Shown here: positions 8,431-17,403 of the stretch, one piece after another
Layout of the letters: every line of letters begins with the position of its first letter
Position numbering within the stretch: the first letter of the stretch is position 1
NCBI GenBank assembly: GCA_965117025.1
Contig: OZ220746.1
Location: forward strand, 124,001 to 188,000
DNA: 64,000 bases
Reading direction: 5' to 3'
DNA from: VXPQ01 sp965117025
GTDB lineage: Bacteria > Bacteroidota > Rhodothermia > Rhodothermales > VXPQ01
Position numbers and translations under genes: made by a program
The notes under the pieces: model-generated
Seen by the model: only the letters and a program-made list of their open reading frames with translations
Database searches by the model: none
What the model was told of the DNA's origin: nothing

Positions 8431-10932
8431 ATGCATCGTTCTCAGGTACCTTCGCTTTTGGCGCTTCTTTCCCTGACTGTTTTGCTTGGAGGCTGTTCTA
8501 TGGGGTTGCAGACCGCTGTTACGGCGGACGCTGCGTCCACGGACACGAAGGCTCCTGCCGGGTCGGACGACGAAACGAAGATGAAGAAATATGCCGAGGT
8601 CGTCAAGGAAAGCATGACCACGGACGAGGGGCTGTTTGCCGTACACCGCGATACGGAGAAAACCCTCTTTGAAATCCCGGATTCGTTACTGGAGCGGGAG
8701 ATGCTGCTCGTAACGCGTATGGCGCGTACGCACGCCGGCATGGGATACGGGGGGCAAAAAGCCAACACGCAAGTGCTCCGGTGGCAGCGGCAGGGGGATA
8801 AGGTGCTCCTGCGGATCGTATCCTACGAGAGCGTCGCGAGCGAGGATCATCCGATTTACCAGGCGGTCCGGAATGCAAATCTCGAACCGGTGGTGGCCGC
8901 ATTCGATATTCTCGCCAGAAACGACGATTCCACCCGCTCCGTGGTGGACGTGACCGAACTCTTTACGACCGATGTGCGCTTTCTGGGCCTGGGTTCGTCC
9001 AACCGCACGAGGTACAAGGTCAAGAGCCTGGACAAGGCTCGTTCTTACGTGAATGGGGCGCAAAGCTTTCCACGCAATATCGAAGTGCGCCATACGCTTA
9101 CCTACGCGGCGGACGAGCCGCCCGACAATCCTTCGACCGGAACCATCTCCGTGGAGATGAACCAGTCCATGGTGCTCTTGCCGGATCAGCTCATGACGCC
9201 GCGGCCCTGCGATGCGCGCGTGGGATATTTCAATGTGGAGACGATCGATTATGGAGCGGATGCGCAGCGGGCGGAGGAGAAATGCTTCATCACGAAATGG
9301 CGGCTCGAGCCCAGTGATCCCGAAGCGTTTGCGCGCGGCGAACTGGTGGAGCCGGTGCGCCCCATTGTGTACTACATCGATCCGGCCACCCCGATGAAAT
9401 GGCGTCCGTACATCAAGCAGGGGGTGGACGACTGGAGCGCGGCATTCGAGGCCGCCGGTTTCCGGAACGCCATTATGGGCAAAGATCCTCCTTCTGCGGA
9501 GGAAGACCCGGAATTCAGCCCGGAGGATGTGCGCTATTCAGTCATCCGCTATTTCCCGTCGGACATCGAGAACGCCTACGGTCCGCATGTTCACGACCCG
9601 CGTTCGGGAGAGATTCTCGAGAGCGATATCGGGTGGTACCACAATGTGATGAATCTTTTGCGGAACTGGTATTTCGTCCAGACCGCTGCCTCGAATCCCG
9701 ATGCGCGCGCCGTGAAGTTTGACGACGAGGTAATGGGAGAGCTGATCCGCTTCGTGTCCGCCCATGAGGTGGGGCATACGATCGGCTTGCCGCACAACTG
9801 GGGATCGAGCTACGCGTTCTCTGTCGATTCGCTGCGGTCGCCGACGTTTACCAGTGCGTACGGCACGACGCCGTCCATCATGGATTACGCCCGCTTCAAT
9901 TATATCGCGCAGCCGGAAGACGGGGTGACCAACTTCATACCCGCGATCGGCGAATACGACAAATGGAGTGTTCGCTGGGGCTACCGGCCCATTCCCGAAG
10001 CAGACAACGAAGAAGAAATCAAAGCCGTGCTGAACGGCTGGGTCAGGGAGCGCGCCGGCGATCCGTTGTACTTCTACGGGCGTCAGACGGGCAACCCGCT
10101 GGATCCCCGGTCGCAGCGGGAGGATCTCGGCGACGATGCAGTGGAAGCGAGCCGGCTGGGCGTCGCCAACCTGCAACGCATTGTTCCGAACCTGATCGAC
10201 TGGACCGGGGAGGAGGGCGAAAACTACGCCCAACTCGAGGAGATATACGGGGAGGTAGCGGTCCAGTGGAGACGCTATCTCGGCCATGTGACACGCGAAA
10301 TCGGAGGGGTGTACGAGACCCCGAAGACGTACGATCAGGACGGGCCTGTGTATGAAATGGTTTCGAAGGATGCGCAAACGAGGGCGATGGCTTTTCTGCA
10401 TGAATTCGGATTCGATACGCCCCGCTGGCTTCTCGATGAGGATATTCTTCGCCGGATCGAACATGCGGGCGCCGTAGACCGCATTCGAAGCATTCAGGCC
10501 GGCCGGTTGGATCTGCTGCTGGATCCGCAGCGGCTGGCTCGGCTTATCGAAGCGGAAGCCCGCCTCGGCGATGCTGCGTATGCTCCTTTGGATATGCTGG
10601 AAGACTTGCGAAAAGGTCTCTGGCGCGAACTGGACGCCAACGAAGCGATCGATCCGTGGCGGCGCAACCTGCAACGCGCCTATCTGGAGGATATGGAGCG
10701 GTTAATGACTGAGGAGGTCACCGCTCCGTCTGCTGCTGCGCGCCGGTTTCTTGGCTATACGCCGGTCGACGTGAGCCAGAGCGATATCCGGGCGTATGTA
10801 CGCGGCGAACTGGAAACATTGCGCGGAGATGTGCAGCGCGCCGCGCGCAGGATGCGGGATCGCCCTACGGCATTGCATCTCGAAGACGTGCTGGTCCGCA
10901 TCGAGAACATACTGGATCCGCAGGAAGAATAG
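8431..10932 (+). CDS. Secreted zinc-dependent metalloprotease lipoprotein (DUF5117/DUF4953 family)
   Basis: An 833-residue lipoprotein of the metzincin-like family common in Bacteroidota. The start at ATG 8431 gives a clean lipoprotein signal (SLLALLSLTVLLGGC). An earlier in-frame ATG at 8353 would add an unlikely Cys-rich leader. DUF5118/DUF5117-type segments occupy roughly residues 40-290. The protease domain holds HEVGHTIGLPHNW with ligands His445, His449 and His455, and the downstream Met-turn-like segment TPSIMDYARFNY. The probable location is the outer membrane or periplasm. The substrate is unknown. It is followed 30 bases later by the copper ATPase, which may be only proximity. Confidence 0.9.
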   Translation: MHRSQVPSLLALLSLTVLLGGCSMGLQTAVTADAASTDTKAPAGSDDETKMKKYAEVVKESMTTDEGLFAVHRDTEKTLFEIPDSLLEREMLLVTRMARTHAGMGYGGQKANTQVLRWQRQGDKVLLRIVSYESVASEDHPIYQAVRNANLEPVVAAFDILARNDDSTRSVVDVTELFTTDVRFLGLGSSNRTRYKVKSLDKARSYVNGAQSFPRNIEVRHTLTYAADEPPDNPSTGTISVEMNQSMVLLPDQLMTPRPCDARVGYFNVETIDYGADAQRAEEKCFITKWRLEPSDPEAFARGELVEPVRPIVYYIDPATPMKWRPYIKQGVDDWSAAFEAAGFRNAIMGKDPPSAEEDPEFSPEDVRYSVIRYFPSDIENAYGPHVHDPRSGEILESDIGWYHNVMNLLRNWYFVQTAASNPDARAVKFDDEVMGELIRFVSAHEVGHTIGLPHNWGSSYAFSVDSLRSPTFTSAYGTTPSIMDYARFNYIAQPEDGVTNFIPAIGEYDKWSVRWGYRPIPEADNEEEIKAVLNGWVRERAGDPLYFYGRQTGNPLDPRSQREDLGDDAVEASRLGVANLQRIVPNLIDWTGEEGENYAQLEEIYGEVAVQWRRYLGHVTREIGGVYETPKTYDQDGPVYEMVSKDAQTRAMAFLHEFGFDTPRWLLDEDILRRIEHAGAVDRIRSIQAGRLDLLLDPQRLARLIEAEARLGDAAYAPLDMLEDLRKGLWRELDANEAIDPWRRNLQRAYLEDMERLMTEEVTAPSAAARRFLGYTPVDVSQSDIRAYVRGELETLRGDVQRAARRMRDRPTALHLEDVLVRIENILDPQEE

Positions 10933-10962
10933 GGTACTCTGCGCTTCGCCTCCCGTCGCAAA

Positions 10963-13281
10963 ATGGCCACCGATCACTCCATCGACATTTCTCCGCAGCG
11001 TATACCGGAGCAGGAGATACAGCTCGGAATACGCGGCATGACATGCGCCGGATGCGTCCTCCGCGTCGAAGAGGCGTTGACCGGTGTGGATGGGGTGGAG
11101 ACGGCGAACGTAAACCTGGCTACCGAACGCGCCCGCGTACGCTACCGGGGCGGCTCCGAGCTTGTGGAGGCCATGTATGCGGCGGTGCGGGAAACCGGAT
11201 ACGAGGCGATAGAGGCGGGTTCCGGCGCGAAGGTGCGCGAGGAAGCCGAGGAAACGGCCCGGGAAGCAGAACTTCAGGCCTTGCACCGGCGGGCGGTGTT
11301 CGCGGGGATTCCCACCGCGGTGATCCTCGCTTTGCAAATGTTTCCGATGCTGTGGCCCCCGGCCGCGTTGTGGCTCCACCTGCTGATCGGGGAATCGCTT
11401 CTTCTGTATATCCTGTTCGCGCTGGCCAGTATCGTGCAATTCGGGCCGGGTCTCTGGTTTTACCGGCTGGGCTGGAAAGCGGTGCGGACGCGGCATCCGG
11501 ACATGCATACGCTCGTCATGCTTGGCTCCAGCGCTGCCTACGGGTATTCGCTGGCGGCCATGTTTCTTTCCGGCATGATGCCCTCCGGTGCTGACCATGT
11601 CTACTTCGAGGCATCCTCGGCGATTATCGCGCTGATTCTGCTGGGCAAATATCTCGAAGTGCGCGTCAGGGGGCGCGCCGGCGCAGCGATGCGGTTGCTT
11701 CTTGGTTTACAACCGGCGCTTGCTCGTGTGGTGCGTTCAGATGGCGAGACGGATATTCCTATCGAGGAAGTCGTGGCCGGCGATATCATCCTCGTGCGCC
11801 CGGGAGAGCGATTGCCTGTAGACGGGGTCGTGGAGGAAGGGGAATCCTGGGTAGACGAGTCCATGCTTACCGGGGAGCCGGTACCGGTCGAAAAAAAGGC
11901 GGGAGACGAGGTGGTGGGCGGCACGATCAACGGACGCGGCGGTTTTCGTTTCCGGGCTACGCGGGTAGGGGAGGATACGGTGCTGGCCCGTATTGTTCGC
12001 ATGGTCGAGGAAGCCCAGCAATCGAAACCGCACATCCAGCGCCTGGCGGATCGTGTCGTGGCATGGTTCGTGCCCGCGGTACTCGTTGTGGCGTTTCTGA
12101 CCTTTGCTTTGTGGATCGCCATCGGCCCGGCGCCGGCGTTGCCCTTTGCGCTTGTAGCCGCCGTATCCGTGCTGATTATCGCCTGCCCCTGCGCCATGGG
12201 CCTGGCTACTCCCGTATCCGTGATGGTCGGTTCCGGCAAGGCCGCCGAATTAGGGATTCTGTTCCGGGGGGCTGACGCGATGGAATTGCTGGCCGGGGTG
12301 GATACGGTTGCTTTCGACAAAACCGGCACGCTCACGGAGGGGCGTCCGCGCCTGACGGACATGATACCTTGCGACCCATGGTCTGACGAGGAGGTGTTGC
12401 GCCTTGCCGCTGCCGTGGAAAGGCGCTCGGAACATCCTGTGGGCTATGCCATCGTGGAGGCTGCGGAGGGGCGGGGGCTATCCGTTCCTGAAGCGACCCG
12501 GGTTCAGGCGCATTCCGGACTGGGCATCTCGGCCACGGTGGAGAAAAAAGCGGTATATCTTGGCTCCGAGCGCTTTCTGGCCGCGGAAAATGTCGATATG
12601 TCGCCGCTTTCTGGAGATATATTCCGATCGGATGCGGTGCGTATGCTTTCGGAAGAAGGGATAACCCTCATCTTTATGGCTGCGGATGGCGTGCTTGCGG
12701 CGATTTTCGGGGTTGCGGATCCTCTGAAGAAACATGCGGGAGAAAGCGTCCGGGCGCTGCGGGAGCTGGGATGCCGGGTGGTGATGATTACAGGCGATGC
12801 GCCTCGCGCCGCCGAGGTTGTTGCCGACCGACTGGGGATCGATGAGGTGTCCGCAGGCATTCTCCCGGACAAGAAAGCCGACGCGGTACAACACTACCGG
12901 CAGGAAGGCCGCCGTGTGGCGTTCACCGGGGATGGCATCAACGATGCCCCGGCGCTGGCCCGGGCCGATGTGGGCGTGGCGATGGGAACGGGTTCGGATA
13001 TTGCGATCGAATCCGGGGATGTGATTCTCATGTCGGGCGATCCGAGGGGGCTGGTTAACGCCCGTGCGCTTGCGCATAGCACGCTGCGAAATATCAAACA
13101 AAATCTTTTCTGGGCATTCGCTTACAATGTGGCGCTTATTCCGGTAGCCGCCGGGGCGTTGTATCCGCTCACCGGCCATCTTTTGTCCCCGGTGTTCGCT
13201 GCGGCCGCAATGAGCCTGTCCAGTGTGTTCGTACTATCGAATGCCTTGCGCCTGAAGCGTTTCCAGGCGATTCTGGGGTGA
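10963..13281 (+). CDS. copA: Heavy-metal (copper) translocating P1B-type ATPase
   Basis: This exports Cu(I), or a similar soft metal ion, by ATP hydrolysis at the inner membrane. The order is one N-terminal HMA domain with MTCAGC (Cys28, Cys31), membrane helices, and the actuator motif LTGEPVPVEKK. The transmembrane metal site CPC (residues 408-410) points to Cu+/Ag+. The phosphorylation site DKTGTLTEG (Asp452) and the hinge GDGINDAPALARADVGVAMG complete the set. Length, 772 residues, is normal. A degraded copy of its last codons and the following bases occurs at 17296-17339. Confidence 0.95.
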   Translation: MATDHSIDISPQRIPEQEIQLGIRGMTCAGCVLRVEEALTGVDGVETANVNLATERARVRYRGGSELVEAMYAAVRETGYEAIEAGSGAKVREEAEETAREAELQALHRRAVFAGIPTAVILALQMFPMLWPPAALWLHLLIGESLLLYILFALASIVQFGPGLWFYRLGWKAVRTRHPDMHTLVMLGSSAAYGYSLAAMFLSGMMPSGADHVYFEASSAIIALILLGKYLEVRVRGRAGAAMRLLLGLQPALARVVRSDGETDIPIEEVVAGDIILVRPGERLPVDGVVEEGESWVDESMLTGEPVPVEKKAGDEVVGGTINGRGGFRFRATRVGEDTVLARIVRMVEEAQQSKPHIQRLADRVVAWFVPAVLVVAFLTFALWIAIGPAPALPFALVAAVSVLIIACPCAMGLATPVSVMVGSGKAAELGILFRGADAMELLAGVDTVAFDKTGTLTEGRPRLTDMIPCDPWSDEEVLRLAAAVERRSEHPVGYAIVEAAEGRGLSVPEATRVQAHSGLGISATVEKKAVYLGSERFLAAENVDMSPLSGDIFRSDAVRMLSEEGITLIFMAADGVLAAIFGVADPLKKHAGESVRALRELGCRVVMITGDAPRAAEVVADRLGIDEVSAGILPDKKADAVQHYRQEGRRVAFTGDGINDAPALARADVGVAMGTGSDIAIESGDVILMSGDPRGLVNARALAHSTLRNIKQNLFWAFAYNVALIPVAAGALYPLTGHLLSPVFAAAAMSLSSVFVLSNALRLKRFQAILG

Positions 13282-13326
13282 GGAGGATACGTTCTATCCG
13301 GAAAGCGGGACAATAGGACCGGGACC

Positions 13327-15510
13327 ATGAGATCAGGAAGAGAGCAAACGAATCCGGTGCGCCAGGCTATCATCGCGGTGGTCATGACGGTTGCCGCGCT
13401 ATGCGGGGGAAACCGGGCGCACGCCCAACAGGAAACCCCTCCTTCCCCGAGCGCTACCCCGTCTACTGCTGAGCGTCCTGTGCCTTTCTTCGGTCTGTCC
13501 CCGCGATCGGTCATACCGACATCCTCCAGTCCTGCCGACACCGTGCATTTCTGCCTGCCGGTCGATCTCGAAGAGCAGGAGCGCGATCAATCCATTTCCG
13601 CCGCCAGGCAGCAGGGGAATTTGAATGTGGGCGAACCCCGCACGGTGCGGATGATCTACTTTTCCCCGAATGACCGGCCTTTCCGGGCGGATATAGTAAA
13701 GAAGATGAAGGATGAGATTCGCAATGCCCAGGTCTTTTACGCCGAGCAGATGCGAGCGCACGGATACGGAGACAGAGCATTCCGCTTTGAAACGGATGCC
13801 CAGGGCGAGCCGCTGGTTCACTGTGTGGCCGGGCAACATCCCGATAGGCACTATCTTCGTAATACGGATAGCAGGGTAATCGGTGAGATCAAAGAGATAT
13901 TTGATCTTAATGCAAATGTTTACGTCATCGTCGTGGACAATAGTATAAATGCTCTCGCGAAGGCCAATTGGTTTGGGGAGAAAAGCGGGGTGCGGACGGA
14001 GCGGGGCAGTGGAATGCGGACGAGAAAAAACAGTGGCTATGGGCTGATCGTCCATGGATTTAATCTCGATTTGCTGGCCCATGAGCTTGGGCATGCTTTT
14101 GGGCTGTGGCATGATTTTCGCGATGAGGCGTACATCATGTCGTATGGCGCAGAGCGTGATAGTTTATCTGCATGCAATGCCGGTTTTTTGGCGGTGCATC
14201 CTCACTTCAATACAGACATTCCCATGGACGAGGAGCCGTTGCCGAGCATCAAACTCGTTTCTTCGCCCGCCTATCCGGCAGGGGCAAAGGGCGTTTCCGT
14301 TCAAGCCGAACTCAGCGATTCGGGAGGTCTTCATCAGGCGATCCTGTTGGTCAGAACCATAAAACCACACTTTGCTTCCGGATTACTTGAAGTAAAGGCA
14401 TGCCATACCTTGGAGGGCACACAAAATGGTGTAGTCGAATTCGATTATGACGGCGCCATTCCTTCTGCCCGCGGTACAAATCTTTCCCGGTCATCCAGGC
14501 ATTTGATAGTAGCAGACGTTGTCGATACGGATGGAAATATGGCGAGGGCATCTGTGGTTCTTTTGGAAATATCGCCGAATCATATTGCCCGTCTTAACGG
14601 GCATACGAGTATTGTTCGCAGTGTCTCTTTTTCACCGGATGGGGCGATTCTTGCTTCCGCCTCATCGGATAAAACGATCCGGCTCTGGGACGTGATGAAA
14701 CGGGAACAGATAGCTATCCTCGAGGACACGAATCGGGTACATTCTGTGTCGTTTTCGCCCGATGGGATCCTGCTTGCTTCCGCTTCCAGGAATGTCAATG
14801 TATGGGATGTGGCAAAACCGGCGCGTATCCCGGTTAGTCCTCTCGAACATGCCTTGCCTGTATCCGTGTCGTTTTCGCCTGATAATGCGCTCCTTGCCTC
14901 CGGGTCGTTGAGTGATCACACGGTCAAGTTGTGGAGCGTAGCACAACAAGCACACATCGCCACCCTTGCAGGGCATGAGAACCAGATTCATTCCGTGTCT
15001 TTTTCTCGTGACGGGGCGATTCTTGCTTCCGCATCCCGGGATAAGGCGATCAGGCTCTGGGACGTAGCGACAGAGAAAAATATTGCCATCCTGCGGGGAC
15101 ACACGAGAGGGGTCAGTTCTTTGTCGTTTTCGCCCGATGAAAGCACCCTTGCTTCAGGATCGTGGGATAAAACGATCCGGCTTTGGGATATTGTGACGGA
15201 AAGCCATATCGCTACGCTTAAAGGGCATGCATCCCTGGTGCATAGCGTGTCGTTTTCGCCTGATGGGACCATACTTGCTTCCGGGTCGGAGGATGGAACA
15301 GTCAGGCTGTGGGATGTGGAGACACAAGAAAACATCGCCACCCTTACAGGCCATACGGCCAATGTCTCAGCGGTGGCTTTTTCACCCGATGGAACTACGT
15401 TAGCCTCCGGATCCTGGGATGACACGGTCCATTTGTGGGATGTGTCTGAGTGGGCCTCGGTGGCGCCGGGGCCTGCGAGCACCGGGGGAGAGGAACTGCC
15501 CGTACAATGA
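13327..15510 (+). CDS. Secreted metalloprotease-like domain fused to a seven-bladed WD40 propeller
   Basis: A 727-residue protein with a signal peptide (IIAVVMTVAALCGG, cut near RAHAQQ). The N-terminal half contains HELGHAFGLWH (His252, His256, His262), the HExxHxxGxxH zinc motif of metzincins, followed by a Met-turn-like AYIMSYG. From residue about 419 to the end run seven WD40 repeats of roughly 42 residues (SVSFSPDGAILASAS, KTIRLWDV), enough for one closed propeller. Repeat 2 is a few residues short. A secreted WD40 fused to a protease domain is unusual. The propeller probably recruits a substrate or partner (inference). The repeats are very similar to each other, which suggests recent amplification. 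Confidence 0.85.
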   Translation: MRSGREQTNPVRQAIIAVVMTVAALCGGNRAHAQQETPPSPSATPSTAERPVPFFGLSPRSVIPTSSSPADTVHFCLPVDLEEQERDQSISAARQQGNLNVGEPRTVRMIYFSPNDRPFRADIVKKMKDEIRNAQVFYAEQMRAHGYGDRAFRFETDAQGEPLVHCVAGQHPDRHYLRNTDSRVIGEIKEIFDLNANVYVIVVDNSINALAKANWFGEKSGVRTERGSGMRTRKNSGYGLIVHGFNLDLLAHELGHAFGLWHDFRDEAYIMSYGAERDSLSACNAGFLAVHPHFNTDIPMDEEPLPSIKLVSSPAYPAGAKGVSVQAELSDSGGLHQAILLVRTIKPHFASGLLEVKACHTLEGTQNGVVEFDYDGAIPSARGTNLSRSSRHLIVADVVDTDGNMARASVVLLEISPNHIARLNGHTSIVRSVSFSPDGAILASASSDKTIRLWDVMKREQIAILEDTNRVHSVSFSPDGILLASASRNVNVWDVAKPARIPVSPLEHALPVSVSFSPDNALLASGSLSDHTVKLWSVAQQAHIATLAGHENQIHSVSFSRDGAILASASRDKAIRLWDVATEKNIAILRGHTRGVSSLSFSPDESTLASGSWDKTIRLWDIVTESHIATLKGHASLVHSVSFSPDGTILASGSEDGTVRLWDVETQENIATLTGHTANVSAVAFSPDGTTLASGSWDDTVHLWDVSEWASVAPGPASTGGEELPVQ

Positions 15511-15577
15511 TGCTTGTCCAGTGAATTGGGGAAGGGGGAGGCCATCCGCTTCCTTGCCAGAAGCATGAAGTATCTGA

Positions 15578-15752
15578 CATGACCGATCTGTTGATGGGGT
15601 TCTTTGCCCCCTCGGCCTGCGGGAAACCTCGAAGAAGTGGAAGCGGCCCATACGCGACTGGAAGGCAGCGCTCAACCAGTTCGTCATACTTTACGGGGAT
15701 AGAGTCCCCATTGAACAATAACCCCGCTTACACAGTTTAGCGGACACGCCCA
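15578..15752 (+). mobile_element. Remnant of an IS256-family insertion sequence (transposase C-terminus and right end)
   Basis: Read from about 15578 to the TAA at 15719-15721, the frame gives a C-terminal transposase fragment. It includes LRETSKKWKRPIRDW and ALNQFVILYGDRVPIEQ, the well-known end of IS256/IS285-type transposases (SKKW, P-I-R-x-W, ALNQF). It is followed at 15726-15752 by GCTTACACAGTTTAGCGG, resembling an IS256-type terminal inverted repeat. The catalytic DDE part and the left end are missing and no ORF remains upstream, so the element is dead. The preceding 70 bases show nothing else recognisable. Confidence 0.78.
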
Positions 15753-15805
15753 CATTTGCTTCCGCTTCTCCCTACGCAAACGACTTTGGGGTCATTGCTT
15801 CTTCG

Positions 15806-17053
15806 TCATGGCCCCAACGCGCCGATGGGAATAACGCCCACGCCGTCCGGGCGCATATAGCCGTAGCCGGAGGGAATGATGACGGCAAGCATGGAGGGCG
15901 CCCCGCACAGGTCCTGATCCACGCGCTGCGCCAGTTTGAGAAGGTTGCGCGCGCCTTCCTCTATGCGCTCGAAGCCGAGCTTGATTTCTAAAGCCGCCCA
16001 GCGCCCATCCATTCCCTGAACGATGGCGTCCGCCTCCAGGCCGTTTTTATCCCGATAATGATATACTTCGGCGTCGGCCGCTTGGGCATAAACGCGCAGG
16101 TCCCGGATGACCATGGATTCGAAGAGAAAACCAAGCGTTTTCACGTCTTGCAAAAGCCGGTCAGGATTCGCCCGGAGCGCTGCGGCGGCAAGCGACGGGT
16201 CTGCAAAATGACGGACGGGCGTATTTCTTACTATTGCCCGGGATCGAAGATGAGGCGCCCAAGGCAACTGATTTTCCACGACCATGAGTCGTTCGAGCGC
16301 TTCAAGATATTCTGAGGCCGTATCCGCTTTCATGGCTGCATCGCTCCCCCGTGCATCCCTGACCAGTGTGGAGATCGTTACGGGTGTCGCTATGTTTCGG
16401 GCCAGAGATTGCAGCAATCGACCCACCTTGATTGGGTCTCTGTCTTTTCCGCTCGCGCGAGATATGTCTATGCGGCGGACTTCATTCAGGTAATCCCGAT
16501 TCGCTCGCAAAATCTGCTTTGTCGTTCGATGCAGATTGCCTGGCCAACCCCCTTTGCAAATCAGTTCGGCGAGCGCCGCAATCCGTATTTCCGCCTGCGG
16601 AGTTCTTGGAGCTATGCCTTCAAGAAGCTTCGCCATAGAAATGTCGCCGGAAGAATGTCCGGTTTCGAAGAGAGAAAGGGGGCGCATGCGCAAGCGAGTC
16701 AAGCGCCCGGCGCCCGTGTGGCGCGTAACATCGTCGGCGGGAACCGCAGACCCCGTGAGGATAAACTGGCCCGAGGCGCGCCGGTCATCTATTGCTCTCC
16801 GAACATGATTCCATATGGACGGTTCGAGTTGCCATTCGTCGATCAGTCGCGGCGTGGCGCCGGCGAGGATTTGCGAGGGTGCTATTCCTGCAAGAACGCG
16901 CGCATCTTCGTTTACGTCCAACAATACTTCGCTGGCGGCAATCTGCCGGGCGGTTTCCGTTTTTCCGCAAGCCCGTGGTCCCTCTATGACGACGGCGCCG
17001 GTGGCGGCAAGCCTTTCGACTAACTCTCGATCAACGATTCTCTTGATATACAT
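15806..17053 (-). CDS. DUF4143-family AAA ATPase (ATP-binding protein)
   Basis: A 415-residue AAA+ ATPase with the C-terminal DUF4143 (PD-(D/E)XK-like) region. Walker A is GPRACGKTE (residues 25-33) and the Walker B-like segment is PRLIDEWQ. The arginine/sensor stretch is QFILTGSAVP. The C-terminal half has VYHYRDKNGLEADAIV and AALEIKLG, the nuclease-like core seen in this family. The function of these abundant, often mobile ATPases is not established. The last ten codons are duplicated as a remnant at 20381. A TATAAT box and an array of four 23-bp repeats lie just upstream. Confidence 0.88.
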   Translation of the reverse strand: MYIKRIVDRELVERLAATGAVVIEGPRACGKTETARQIAASEVLLDVNEDARVLAGIAPSQILAGATPRLIDEWQLEPSIWNHVRRAIDDRRASGQFILTGSAVPADDVTRHTGAGRLTRLRMRPLSLFETGHSSGDISMAKLLEGIAPRTPQAEIRIAALAELICKGGWPGNLHRTTKQILRANRDYLNEVRRIDISRASGKDRDPIKVGRLLQSLARNIATPVTISTLVRDARGSDAAMKADTASEYLEALERLMVVENQLPWAPHLRSRAIVRNTPVRHFADPSLAAAALRANPDRLLQDVKTLGFLFESMVIRDLRVYAQAADAEVYHYRDKNGLEADAIVQGMDGRWAALEIKLGFERIEEGARNLLKLAQRVDQDLCGAPSMLAVIIPSGYGYMRPDGVGVIPIGALGP

Positions 17054-17095
17054 GGGGTTATCGTGCGTAAAGCGAAAAACCAGTGAAGGTTATTC

Positions 17096-17101
17096 ATTAT
17101 A
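17096..17101 (-). promoter_or_regulatory. Putative -10 box of the DUF4143 ATPase promoter
   Basis: TATAAT on the minus strand lies 42 bases before the ATPase start. No good -35 sits at the normal spacing. Instead the 23-bp repeat array begins where the -35/activator region would be, and each unit contains a TTGAA-like core on this strand. This suggests a promoter governed by a repeat-binding factor (inference). Confidence 0.45.
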
Positions 17102-17124
17102 GCGAAGAGGGAGAACATCCACTG

Positions 17125-17214
17125 TTCAACGGGTGAAATGGCGAAGTTTCAACAGGTAAAATGGCGAATTATCAACGGGTGAAATGTCGATATTCTAACG
17201 GGTAAAATGACGAA
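17125..17214 (-). repeat. Four tandem 23-bp repeats upstream of the ATPase
   Basis: Units begin at 17125, 17148, 17171 and 17194, exactly 23 bases apart. They share the plus-strand core AACGGGTRAAATGNCGA, with single-base differences. The period is close to two helical turns, which fits a binding-site array for a DNA-binding protein. Two related units with the same 23-base period occur at 20411 and 20434. The bases from 17215 to 17290 show only weak similarity to the sequence after the second array. Confidence 0.8.
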
Positions 17215-17295
17215 CTGATATACGATGTTCCAATGGGGATTATCAATTGGATCACTACAATGAGTTTTTTCGGTATTTTTTGGCGTTGCCAGATA

Positions 17296-17339
17296 CCTTG
17301 TGCCTGAAACATTTCCGGGCGATTTTTGGATGAGGATGA
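17296..17339 (+). pseudogene. Remnant of a second copA 3' end
   Basis: Forty-four bases match the end of copA at 13244-13287 in 36 positions without gaps. The match includes the last codons, the stop and eight bases beyond. Translated, it reads LCLKHFRAIFG-stop against LRLKRFQAILG-stop in copA. Most of the differences are transitions. It is too short to be functional and marks an old duplication or replacement next to the repeat array. Confidence 0.55.
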
Positions 17340-17403
17340 TGACAAAACCGTTTTGATCGTTGAGCGAGTGCGTCTTGCCCGTACACCCTGATTTACTTTC
17401 ACG

